From Owenia fusiformis (Eukaryota > Annelida > Polychaeta > Sabellida > Oweniidae): a stretch of 64,000 bases of DNA. Below, one piece after another: positions 51,806 to 62,970 of this stretch. The translations under genes and the position numbers were made by a program. The stretch covers positions 37,718,759-37,782,758 of the forward strand of contig CAIIXF020000007.1 in assembly GCA_903813345.2 (NCBI GenBank), written 5' to 3'. Position 1 is the first letter of the stretch. Every line of letters starts with the position of its first letter. The notes beneath the pieces are model-generated. The model did not search any database. It saw only the letters and a program-made list of their open reading frames with translations, and was not told where the DNA came from.

Positions 51806-52684
51806 TACACTCCCCTCCATAAGTTTGGCAACCTTTTTCCCCCATTGAACTACGTGTTAAAGCCTCTTTACCTTTGAATTTTTATTTACTTAACCTGCGA
51901 TGAAAATACTTATACTATTGATGGAAACGTAATTTGAATTTAATTCCAATACCTCCAAATTTTCTCAATTTTTTTCCTCAATTACAATAGGTCGAAAATT
52001 GATGATGAATTTGATGAATTTTTGAAAATCGACATTCTCATGTTAACCAATGGGAAATGGTAGGTTTGCCGCAAGTCATATGACAGAATATCCATCCATC
52101 CGAGTCCTTGCAAAAAATACGAGTTAGGCAGGTAATTGAATTTGCTAGCTTTATTTAACAAAAAATTGATATGTTTCTTCAGGTTCAACAAAGTTATAGG
52201 GCTTTAAAGTCAAATTTTTTTTTCAAAAAACCTCTCCCATTGAAATAACACAGAAGGCGAAAAATAATTTTCAAAAATGACTTTGAAGCGCTGTAACTTT
52301 AATATTCATCAAATAAACTAAACACTTAGTGTTCAAAAAAGTTAGACAATTCAATTTTCTATATAAAAATATTTTTTGCTGAATCTTTTAATGAAAAGAT
52401 ATCCTGATTTCTGATTTGCCCCGAACCCTCCATTTCCCATTGGATTACATGAGAATGACGATTTTCAAAAATTCATCAAATTTATCATCAATTTTCGACC
52501 TATTGTAAATGAGGAAAAAAATTGACATAATTTGGAGGTATTGGAAATAAAGTCAAGGTACGTTTCCATCAATATCATAAGTTATTTCTTTGCCGGTTAA
52601 GTAAATAAAAATTCAAACGTAAAGAGGCTTTAACACGTAGTTCAATGGAGAAAAGAGGTTGCCAAACTTATGGAGGGGAGTGTA
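51806..52684. mobile_element. mariner/Tc1-type MITE, complete copy
   Basis: Ends TACACTCCCCTCCATAAG and CTTATGGAGGGGAGTGTA, TA at both borders; arms of several hundred bp are inverted. Same family as the truncated copy at 26008-26712. No transposase frame. Confidence 0.88.
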
Positions 52685-52882
52685 CAACTCCTTGATAGCG
52701 TATACAACTCCTGGGCAGGGTATACAACTCCTCGACTTGATATACAACTGCTAAATTTAGATTTAACTTTTATTGATTAAAGCTTAGGGTGGGATAATAA
52801 GATCATATAATGGTTGATTCCGTATATCGTGTTTATACTCAAGTGAGTATATGATATATTCACGAGTGACTGAAGGGAACGA

Positions 52883-53672
52883 GTACATCACGGCGTTACA
52901 TTGTAATTGTCCATTTTACCGACACAATTGCGAAGATTTACGCGATAAATACGCCCAATGCTCCTCAAAGTTATTGCAAAAGTTTTAATATTCGTGGAAT
53001 CTTCTTTAAAATGTCAAGTTTTGTTCAGATTAATATGCGCTTCAATACAATTCTATGTTCAAAAAGGTTGTGTCACGATATACAGAATTAGGATCACCAG
53101 GAAGTAGACATTTCAAACACTACCTGTTTTCTTTTTTGTCGCGCTTTTCGGCCCCGCACTCTCGTTGTCGCACCGTCATTCTAGACTCTTTCACAGAGTC
53201 CCTTGTCACATTCAACTGATATACACAGTCGGGAAAATATTAATGATTGTTAAATGTATTATTTGTTATTTTAACTCGAATATTTAGTTTTATTTAGTTA
53301 AAGCAATGAATAATAAAGGAGAACATGTAATACGCTAACGGCGTAACGTCTTATTTTGTAAAGGCTTCACCTGGGCTTGCGATGATAAAGTGATGTCTAT
53401 TCTCAATATATACTCTATATTTTATGAGTACTAGTATCTACAACTCTTTTTGATGTTATGAGTATTGGCTATCAATTTCAAAAATCTGCTCTGTACCAAG
53501 TTTTAGACATTGTACACAACGACAGAGAATAACCAATGAGGCTGCCCCTCTCTGCCAGAATCCACAAATGATTCAAAAAGCTTTGCGTGACATGAAGAGA
53601 TGAGCCAATATCTAATTGCAGAGAAATGATGGGCATGAAATGTAGTTTGCATATGATACGACGTCAGATACT
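52883..53672. repeat. Second copy of composite repeat (B-A)
   Basis: B (52883-53475) and A (53478-53672) match 49525-50314 at ~97% identity by eye, and the match continues ~40 bp past A (tttatcacatgattag...ctaagcattttgattg). The leading A is missing. Confidence 0.88.
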
Positions 53673-53721
53673 TTATCACATGATTAGTAGGAGTGTCTAA
53701 GCATTTTGATTGCGGTGCGAT

Positions 53722-54660
53722 GGGTGCAACCCCCCCCCCCAAAAAAAAATAGGATTTTTTTTAGAATTTTTTTTTTCATTGACTCACACACTTTGAAAGT
53801 GCCCACAACGCACCAAATAGCATCTTAATATTGGAAAATTTTCTAGGGAGAGTGGGCCACCCCTCACACCCACTACAGGGTCGACCCAATCCCCCTGCCC
53901 ACACATTTTCCATGCTTAAGCAATACCTTGGGCGATCCCGAAAATTCAGAGGGAGGGAGACGAAAACAAGGCATTAACATGACTAAATGTCACCACGTAG
54001 TTTCTCACAATATTATGAGTTCAATCTTAAGTCAGATTTTAATTACCGAGAACTTGTAGATGAAATAAAAATTGGTCAATTAAAGCAAGTTGAAAAATAC
54101 CCTTTTTGACCCTGGCAAGGTCATTGAAGGTGAATATCTCAAATCTTAAGTCAGATTTGAACTTCTGAGAACTTGTAGATGATTTTGAAAAAAAGAATTG
54201 ATCAATTTGAAGCAAGTTAAAAAATACCTTTTTGACCTTGAGAAGGTCAAATATTTTTCTGACCTTGAGAATGTCATTGAAGGTCAAATTTATAGTGAGA
54301 TTTGGAGTTTTGAGAACTTCTAGATGATTTTGAAAAACAAATTGGTCAATTTGAAACAAGTTGAAAAAATACCTTTTTGACCCTTTTCAAACTTGTCGAA
54401 CTTGAGAAGGTCAATGAAGGTCGAATCTCAAATCTAAAGTCAGATTTGAACTTCTGATAACTTGTAGATGATTTGAAAAAAGAATTGGTCAATTTGAAGC
54501 AAGATGAAAACAGATCTTTTTGACCTTGAAAAGGTCACCGAATGTCAAATCTTGAAGGTCAAATACTGACAAATAGAAAGAATATCGTTCAAGATCGCAC
54601 GAGCACACAATCCTCCTCCCACACACACAGCCTGGCTACGGAAAGACTTCAGACAAAAAA
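53722..54660. repeat. ~115-130 bp tandem repeat rich in ttgacctt/aaggtca
   Basis: Four to five degenerate units between 54020 and 54560 share gtcagattt.aacttctgagaacttgtagatgat, aattggtcaatt.aagcaagttgaaaaata and a tttttgacctt(g) block. A C11/A9 run sits at 53731. AGGTCA-like half-sites recur but are part of the repeat. No gene. Confidence 0.75.
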
Positions 54661-55430
54661 GTGCGTGCGTGTTATTTGGAAAAAGAAATTACCCCAGTAA
54701 CTTAAAATTATGGTGGTCATTTCGAAAAAGCTCGTTTAGATTAGACGTAATCAAAAGCTACGAAAACCAAATTTAGTCTCCTGTTTATAAAAAGCCCTAT
54801 TCTTCACTAAATTGGTTAGATTCTAGGTTTGCTCTGTAACACATTTCACCTACTAACTAGAATGACTAGAATAGTGGAACCAATTCTTAAAAAATCTTAA
54901 AAGATACTTCTGGTGGAATGTACATCGGTTTCTTTACGAAAACTAAGACTTTACTTTATCGTCTAGCTTAGACACATTTTATTTTGCTCGTACAGTACTA
55001 GGTTTTTATTTTATTAAGCAAAAGGTAACGGTTAAAAATAGAAAATGGAATTTCATTGCTTCACAAAAAACGTTGTAGAAACGATGATGATATAATACAA
55101 TATTTCAGGATGTCAAAATCCTCCTCATTCTAAAAAATCTGTCTAAATTCCATGATGATCACTTACAGAATAAAAAAAAGTTAGAAACTTCTAATAAGCT
55201 CTCCGTATTAATCCTTCTCTTTTACATTTCTTCGTAGGAGGAGAAGTAATATAAGGGAGTTTAAGCTTGCACGAAAAATCGAAACGCCATACTATGTGTT
55301 GTACCCTACCATAACCGAGCATTATACCATATACTACATTGATAGTATGTGAAGTTTGAACTAAACAATTCACGGTCAAGTTCACTGTCTAGGATGCCCT
55401 TTCAGACATTTACATATAAAACTATCTAGA
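54661..55430. other. Intergenic DNA with a MITE fragment at 55255
   Basis: At 55255-55292 an inverted fragment of the short MITE family (gggagtttaagcttgcac...gaaacgcca) is recognisable; the rest is unassigned AT-rich sequence. Confidence 0.5.
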
Positions 55431-55439
55431 AACTAGATC

Positions 55440-58400
55440 AGATCTAGTCCCTGATCTGGACCCTCTGAAAAAAAGTTTTGTTGTCCGGTACTTTCCCACA
55501 TAAAATGATTGTACCGTTTGAAAGAACAGACTTCCCTCTTAAAGAAAACACCCCTTCTATTGATGTAAACAGGGGCAAAAGGCACCAAAACGGGGTTAGA
55601 CAAGGTGGCATTCTGAAGTCTCACTTTCTTTTCATCACGATTCCAGGTAAACCATTAGACGGATTTACTTCAAATTTTCACACATGTTACATGGTAAGAA
55701 GTTCTAGAGCTGATTAACTTTACGGCGGCCATCTTGCATTCTGGCGGCCATCTTGGAATTTTTTTCAGATAAATATTGTCATCGCGATTCCACAAAAACC
55801 ACATAACAGGTGTACTTCAAATGTTCACACATGTTACATGGTAAAAAGTTCTAGACCTCATTATTTTTTCGGTAGCCATCTTGCATTCTGGCAGCCATCT
55901 TGGAAGTTTTAAGATAAATCTTGTTATCACGATTTCAGGAAATCCAAACGGATTTACTTCAAATTTCCACACATGTTACATGGTAAGAAAATATAGAGGT
56001 GAATAACCTTTCGGCAGCCATCTTCCATTCTGGCGGCCATCTTGGAAATTTTGGGATAAATCTTGTCATCGTGATTCCAGGAAAACAACCTAACAGATTA
56101 ACTTCAAATTTTCACACATGTTACATGGTATGAAATTCTAGAGCTGATTAACTTTTCAGTGGCCATCTTGCATTCTGGCAGCCATTTTGGAAGGTTTATA
56201 GATACATCTTGTAATCGCGATTCCAGAAAAAACACTTTACAGTTTTACTTCGAATTTTCACACATGTTACATGGTATGAAGTTCTAGAGCTGACTAACTT
56301 TTCGGTGGCCATGTTGCATTTCGTCGGCCATCTTGGAAGTTTTTAGATAAATCTTGTCATTACGATTCCATGGAAACCACGTAACAGTTTTACTTCAAAT
56401 TTTCACACATGTTACATGGTAAGAAGTTATAGAGCTGATTAACTTTCCGATAGCCATCTTGCATTCTGGCGGCCATCTTGGAAGTTTGTAGATAAATCTT
56501 GTCATCACGATTCCAGAAAAACCACTTTACAGATTTGCTTCAAATTTTCACACTTTATATATTTACATTCACAATGGTCCCTTCCTGGTATATTTTTTTA
56601 GGTTTTATGACTGTTAAATTCTATAGTCTTGTTAAGACCACTTTATAAACAGGTTTATTATTACTTTTATGACTGTTAAATTATATAGTCTAGTTAACAC
56701 CACTTTATAAACAGGTTTATTATTACTGGTGTAACTAACATAACGAAAAAAATATATAATTCATTTATTTGATTTTATATAACATGAAATTATTTTTTCT
56801 TTTCGATAAAACATTGCTTATTAGAAATATATTTAGTTGAAAACTTAGAGTAAACAATCAGTTCTTCTACCACAAATCACAAGTAGATTTTTCTATACAT
56901 TATTTTTATGTCACCACCACTAGTGATTGGGTGACATATTGTAATAGCTTCTAACGTTTATCTTGACACTGTTCAGTAGTTAATGTGTACTGTATACTTA
57001 ACAAGGTGTGGTGACATTTTGCATGTTTCTGCATCGTCACTACTATTGAAAGCTTACGTTGATATTGTAGCAGTGTTTTTAAGTTCTTTTTGTTGGTACA
57101 ATTAGTTTCCAAACCCTATACTTATATCGATCTGACACACAGTTTTAGTGCAGGTTTAAGTGATTTTTGTTGATTATTAAACGCAAAGAGCACATGTGTC
57201 TCGAACTCGCAACATTGTGGATACAGAGCCCATTCACATAGTATGACATGCTGGTGCTCTGAACCAGCTCGTTAGTTAATATCTGACTAAGAGACAGCTT
57301 GCTTTCCTGATGAAGAAACGTTATCTGCAGATTTTATGAGTACTATAGTATCTACAACTATTTTTGATCTTATGAGTATTGGATATCATTATTTTCAATT
57401 TTTCTTCAACATGTATTTTAATGACTTCAGTATGAATGGAATGTCCCTCGGAGTTGTGGTCGTTGATGAGGAATTGGTCATTGAACGGTGTGGATGCTGT
57501 TTATTCCCACATTAGATTATTGTCTTGGGATATTCAGGTTTGATTTTTGTTTGCCAGTTTTACACTTTACAGTTTGCTTTTCCCACTAGGTTGCTTTACA
57601 ATTTTTTCCTTTCTCATTTGTCATTTTTGTTTATATTTAGTAAGGATATGATACGCAGGTCTCTCCTTCTGTGTGATCACCTGTCCAGAAGATAATTCAA
57701 CTGCATGAAGAACATTTCGTTGACATGATGCACAGTGAAAGGTTTTCCACACATTTACATTTTCGTTTAAAAGAGCTTTAATTCCGTTATATACTCAGAC
57801 CAAGGCCAATTTAGCATACATTTCGCTCTCAAAAATCGCTGTGCAATAATGGATTTCAAAGACATGTTTGACGTTTTCAATAATCTTTTTTCTTTTTGAT
57901 GAAATGTAGTTATTTATTCTAAAAATCAATCGATGTCATACACAAAATGCATTTAAGTGGTATAAAGTACAGAAGCAGAGTAAAGATATGTATTTTAGAA
58001 TATCACCATGTGTTACCCCATTGTAGCGCCTCTTGCCCATGTTTCTATCTATATAAAACATGATATCATACACCAAATATGCATTAATGTCAAATTATGT
58101 GGTTTAAAATACAGAAAAATAGATAACATTCTCCTTAGAATACCACCTTGTGTAACCCCACTTTACTGCCTTTTGCCCCTGTTTATATCAATATAAAAGG
58201 TTGCATGTAACCTCCCTTGTAACATGTGTAAAAGTTTTAAGAAAATCAGTAAAGTGGTTTTCCTGGAATCACAATGACAAGATTTATCCAAAAAACTTCC
58301 AAGATGGCCGCCAGAATGCAAGATGGCCACCGAAAGGTTAATTAGCTCTAGAACTTCTTACCATGTAATATGTGTGAAAATTTGAAGTAAATCCGTTTGG

Positions 58401-58926
58401 TTTTCCTGAAATCGTGATGACAAGATTTATCTTTAAACTTCCAAGATGGCTGCCAGAATGCAAGATGGCCACCGAAAAAATAATGAGGTCTAGGACTTTT
58501 TACCATGTTACATGTGTGAACATTTGAAGTACATCTGTTACGTGGTTTTTGTGGAATCGCGATGACAATATTTATCTGAAAAAAATTCCAAGATGGCCGC
58601 CAGAATGCAAGATGGCCGCCGCAAAGTGAATCAGCTTTAGAAATTCTTACCATGGAACATGTGTGAAAATTTGAAGTAAATCCGTCTAATGGTTTACCTG
58701 GAATCGTGATGACAAGAAAGTGAGACTTCAGAATGCCACCTTGTCTAACCCCGTTTTGGTGCCTTTTGCCCCTGTTTACATCAATAGAAGGGGTGTTTTC
58801 TTTAAGAGGGAAGTCTGTTCTTTCAAACGGTACAATCATTTTATGTGGGAAAGTACCGGACAACAAAACCCCTTTTCTAGAGCCCTTTGGAAATCAGATC
58901 GGGGACTAATCTTTCTGAAACGATGA
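55440..58926. mobile_element. 3.5-kb foldback element with tandem repeats inside its arms
   Basis: The ends are inverted copies: gttttgttgtccggtactttc (55476) matches the complement of 58846-58866, extending ~330 bp. In the left arm a ~150-bp unit is repeated about six times (55640-56550), and in the right arm about four times inverted (58200-58720). It contains acttcaaattttcacacatg, ttacatggtaagaagttctagag and gg.ggccatcttgcattctgg. The 1.6-kb middle has two 61-bp tandem units (56610-56730) and more copies of an arm segment (57990-58200). Long inverted ends with internal tandem arrays resemble Foldback/Galileo-type elements. The 172-codon minus frame 58348-58866 only follows the repeat. Confidence 0.85.
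57172..57290 (-). mobile_element. tRNA-derived SINE head inside the foldback
   Basis: The minus strand carries the B box gcgagttcgagaca (complement of 57197-57210) preceded by gagcaccagcatgt, as in the SINE at 9355-9460. Two copies in one window indicate a dispersed family. Confidence 0.65.
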
Positions 58927-59100
58927 AAACATCAGTTTGCTCAAATGTCATCACCCTCATGTTGTGCCAACAGTGCGCGTTTACCCGTCACGCTTTATTT
59001 GGTACACACCTTGTGATAATAGGACCCTGTCCATTCACTTTAAAAATTAAACTAATTGAAAGATTTAAGGCGAAAGGAATATATTACATTAAAGTACCTT

Positions 59101-59494
59101 AAAGGACGATTCTCGGTTTGGAGAACGAAGTTCATCAATCTAAATGAGCATTATCCCTGCTTCGGACAAATTTGATTTTTTTACATAATATAGATTTGAA
59201 TGTCTTCTTTTGAATAGTCATAATTTAAATTGGGTAATATTTCTAGATTTTTCGCCAAAAAATATTAGCGCAGTACACTATTGAACTTATTTCCCCAAAT
59301 CGAGACTTGTATTTTATTGAATCGGTCTAATTGAGCATTTTCCCTGGTTCAGACCAATTTATTATTTTTACATCTTGTAGATTTAAATGTTCCCCTTTGA
59401 ATATTCAAAGTTTAATTTGGGTAATATTTCTATATTTTTCATGAAAAAAATTATTAGCCCAGGAGACTGTTCTCCAAACCGAGAATCGTCCTTT
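59101..59494. mobile_element. MITE with AAAGGACGATTCTCGG ends
   Basis: Left end aaaggacgattctcggtttg, right end caaaccgagaatcgtccttt (59475-59494). The interior is a two-fold tandem repeat of ~170 bp (gagcatt.tccctg.ttc, ttgggtaatatttcta). Target duplication not clear. Confidence 0.8.
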
Positions 59495-61076
59495 GTATAT
59501 ATAAAAGAGTGAAAATGAACAAATATTTTGCTTTTCAATATCATTATAATGTATGATGTGATAAAGTAGGCCATGTCATAGTAACAGGGGTACTCATGGA
59601 ATGATTAATGGAGTCTAATATAAATGTATCATCCAAAACAGATGTGTATTGGAGGATTCATGATTAATAGACACCCCTTTCTGGAAAAACCATATTAAAT
59701 GAAGCCACAAACTTTGACACATAGTGAGGGCATCGGATAAGAACTGTACATGTAAATTTGTATAAATGTATCTTGCCCATTTCTTAAGTTATCGCTTTTG
59801 ACATAGGGGTCGTTCAAAATAATTTGCGGCTAATAATTTTAAACGATAACATTGACTCTATTTACATTTTTATTTTTTACAATTCAATACTAATATCCAA
59901 GGAAACATGTTTATTGTTTGTTTGACACACACAAATGTGATAAATAATATCTTATTTGAAATTAAACCAGACTTTTTGAACGATTAACGAAAATGTGTTA
60001 ATTTTTCATTCCTTCGAAAATTGCTCAAGTTACGAAATGCAAATATAATTCCAATGATGCCGCTTACGAAGTTATAAAATATAATGTGTTTCCTCTACAA
60101 TTCAAGAAAAATCCATCGTCATATGAATATTTTAATTTTCGAATTTTGTATTTTTGGAAATATCAATTATCGTAAATTGGCCCATAAACATATAATTTAA
60201 CACTAGTATTTCGAAATATGTCTTCCCGCACGCACCGGCATAAATCAATGATGTTTTAGAAACGCACCGGATTTATATTACCTTAAACTCTTTGAATAAA
60301 AATGACCAATATATCGGAGAGGTTTTGCACTAATCAGGACGCGATTTGTTGCCAACAGAAAATGATAATGATGGACCCTCAAACATATTCTGATCAGGTT
60401 GATGTATAGATGACTGTCCTTTTGTCAATGAGGAAAAATAAACAAAATGTGCTCAATATATTGCTCTAAATGATCCAATCTTTGAAAATTTGATATCATT
60501 CATAGAAAAAGTAAGAATTGAAAGATGAATAAAAAACGATCTGTTTTCTTTTTATGACCGTTATTTTTGTTCCAGACAATTTTCTAAAATTTCAAAGATT
60601 GTATAATTTAGAGCAATTTATTGGGTACATTATCTGAAAAATTAAAAAGATTCTGCTCTGTGACCTTTCCTAAGCTCCTACTTTAAGCTATTTCCAGTCA
60701 CATTTTCAGAGGGCTAAAAACGTTATTCCATCACGTTTAGGGTTATTTTGACCATGTCCATTGTTATCCTGGTCATGTAAATGATAAGTGGAACTAGTTA
60801 AAATGACTGGAGGTCAAAACAGAACGCTGTTATCTTGGTTCAATAAATATTTGAAATGCGAACTGCACTTGAAAACTTATTGAATGACACTGCGATTAAA
60901 AAAGTTCCAGTACTATGTCACAATACTCTTGAAGTATGGATGACGTTACAATACTCTTCTTTTCTACATTTATCCTAGCAACCTGACCCTTGCAACAGTC
61001 AGAAAGGAAAAACGATCAAGGAAAACATATCTTTGGGAAGCTTCCGAAATATATGTTTAGATACAGTCATTAGAAT
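59495..61076. other. Region upstream of the scramblase gene
   Basis: AT-rich. A hairpin spans ~60448-60640: caatatattgctctaaatgatccaatctttg pairs with caaagattgtataatttagagcaat. I see no TATA box or leader exon with confidence for the downstream gene. Confidence 0.5.
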
Positions 61077-62342
61077 ATGTCAACACAGCACAATGGACCT
61101 CCCTTTTCCTATAACTATGGGCCACCATCAGGCCAAGCTTTTACACAAGGAATTACTCGGACGTCAGATGAACTACATGACCATACATCCAGTGTAGTAA
61201 ATGGTCCAAATGCTGATCCGCCTCCAGTACAAGGATATAATCAGCACCCCGGGCTACTTCCGACGCGAGAAAATGATCCACGAGCAAGTTCGCCGTTACA
61301 GAAATCCCATGGTCCACCTTCCGGCCCGCCTCCTATGCAAGAAAATGGTCCACGCGCAAGTCCGCCATTACAGAAACCGCCTGGTCCGCCTCTTATGCAA
61401 GGAAATGGTCCACAAGCAGGTTTACCGTTACAACCATCATATAAACCATCTCATGCACAATATTTTGGTCCAATACAATATCAACCAGGTCAACTACCCA
61501 ATGGAATAGGCTTTCCGGGACAACAAGGTATGCCAATTACACCAAGGGCACCACCTCAAAATATATGGATGACACGACCCGAGAGTGTTCCAGGATGCCC
61601 ACCGGGCCTTGAATACCTTACACAATTAAAGCAGATTGTCATGAAGCAAGATATGATTCAAGATCTTAAAATGACGCATAATTACGACGTAAATAGATCT
61701 CCATATCATATCAGAAATACAGCCGGTCAAGAGTTATACTTAGCAAAAGAAAACTCTTGTCATGAAGTCAGATATTCTGTAACACGTTTCGATATTCATA
61801 TTACAGACAATATGGGCGTAGATGTGATAAATGTCAAGAGTAGCTCGAGAGAGTGTGATGGGTCTTATTTTTACCAATGTTGCTGCTGTCCGGGTACCCC
61901 TTATGAGATAACAGTAGAATCGCCACCTGAACAACTTATTGGTTCAATCGTACAACACAAGTGTTGGAACAATTACATGTTCAGCATCAAATATAACAAC
62001 CACCAAATAATATTTGACATCAATGGGCCGCCAAAGTGTATGTCCGCTTGTCCAGTGTGGAATTACGAAACGAAAATTACAACCCCGAATGGACTTCATC
62101 AAATAGGTGCGATCTTCAGAGAAATTTGGGAAACTCCAAAAGAATACATTATGGGTGTAAATACATTTAGGGTTTCATTCCCAGTCGACCTTGTTGTCAA
62201 AATGAAAGCTATAATGATAAGCTTTGTCTTTCTTCTTCAGTTCATTGATTTTACCACCAGGCCTGATATAGAACAACGAGTAGCTAGACGGAAGTGGGAT
62301 ACATGTAGGTATATGGCAGGTGCAGCAGGAGCATATGATTAG
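61077..62342 (+). CDS. Phospholipid scramblase-like protein, intronless (421 aa)
   Basis: Calcium-responsive lipid scramblase family (PLSCR), single-pass at the plasma membrane. One uninterrupted frame. Residues 1-165 are Pro/Gly/Gln-rich, with three ~22-aa repeats of the form ENGPRASPPLQK..GPP..PPMQ (about 65-119), as in PLSCR N-termini. The scramblase domain begins at CPPGLEYLTQLKQIVMKQ (174-191). CCCC at 268-271, before PGTPYEITVESPP, corresponds to the palmitoylated cysteine cluster. FPVDLVVKMKA (368-378) and the hydrophobic segment 379-392 correspond to the calcium site and membrane helix. In human PLSCR1 the calcium segment has Asp at positions 1 and 3 (from memory); here they are Gly and Asn. 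A 27-residue C-terminal tail follows. Vertebrate PLSCR genes have introns, so this may be a retrocopy. AATAAA lies at 62391. Confidence 0.9.
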   Translation: MSTQHNGPPFSYNYGPPSGQAFTQGITRTSDELHDHTSSVVNGPNADPPPVQGYNQHPGLLPTRENDPRASSPLQKSHGPPSGPPPMQENGPRASPPLQKPPGPPLMQGNGPQAGLPLQPSYKPSHAQYFGPIQYQPGQLPNGIGFPGQQGMPITPRAPPQNIWMTRPESVPGCPPGLEYLTQLKQIVMKQDMIQDLKMTHNYDVNRSPYHIRNTAGQELYLAKENSCHEVRYSVTRFDIHITDNMGVDVINVKSSSRECDGSYFYQCCCCPGTPYEITVESPPEQLIGSIVQHKCWNNYMFSIKYNNHQIIFDINGPPKCMSACPVWNYETKITTPNGLHQIGAIFREIWETPKEYIMGVNTFRVSFPVDLVVKMKAIMISFVFLLQFIDFTTRPDIEQRVARRKWDTCRYMAGAAGAYD

Positions 62343-62390
62343 AGAAATATATTCTGAAGTCTTAAAAGGAATACCATTAATTTAAGTGCA

Positions 62391-62396
62391 AATAAA
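62391..62396 (+). terminator. Polyadenylation signal of the scramblase gene
   Basis: AATAAA about 50 bp after the TAG stop. Confidence 0.6.
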
Positions 62397-62446
62397 AAGT
62401 ATACACCTGCGTAGCAGTTCGTTCGATGCGTTCCTGGTCCCTTATT

Positions 62447-62935
62447 GGAGAGGTTAAGCTAACGATGTTTTTCACAACGTAACCGTGAACGCAAAGTACA
62501 AAAATTAACAAAGGAATGTATCGAGCGCTCATAGTTTTATGCGCGCTTAGTCTACTTCAGATACTCTTTCAGCTTCAGAGTTTCGGGTTTAGAACGTGGA
62601 GATTTGAAATTTGACGTTGGGTCAACGGGAACCATTTTACTCGTGTCTATTGAACACTATGCTGTCAATTTTGATTTCGATGCACAGTTGAATTCTTGCT
62701 GAACACGATGATGTTTGTCATGCATGATTTAGCGCAAAAAATCTTACGAAACGAGCTCGTTTAAAATATGTATTAGAAAACCAGCTATAAAACCGCATCA
62801 ATGACATAATATAGAATCATTACACGCTATGGTGTAGTCTAAACAAACACTGGATTTGAACGGCTATTTATATGAGAAGGCTACATGAATTTGTATATGG
62901 TCGAGTGATACGTACAGGTTCAGTTTCGATTATAT
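62447..62935. mobile_element. Second copy of the 508-bp MITE, right end missing
   Basis: Starts ggagaggttaagctaacgat and follows the copy at 41275 at about 97% identity until gattata (62935), then diverges before the final agcttaacctctcc. A 28-bp stretch shared with hairpin element 4 (aaatgccaaactttgtgaca and onward) and a LINE tail follow directly, so later insertions probably removed its end. Confidence 0.85.
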
Positions 62936-62970
62936 TTTTTTTTAAATGCCAAACTTTGTGACAAAGAATT

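Noticed and set aside
53722-54660. Nuclear-receptor response element cluster (many aaggtca/tgacctt)
   Set aside because: The half-sites are part of a 115-130 bp tandem repeat and have no fixed spacing as direct or inverted pairs.
58348-58866. 172-codon open frame on the minus strand
   Set aside because: It reads through tandem repeat units of the foldback arm, and the same peptide start appears in the mirrored arm (55478-55717 +). Openness follows from repetition; no protein family is seen.
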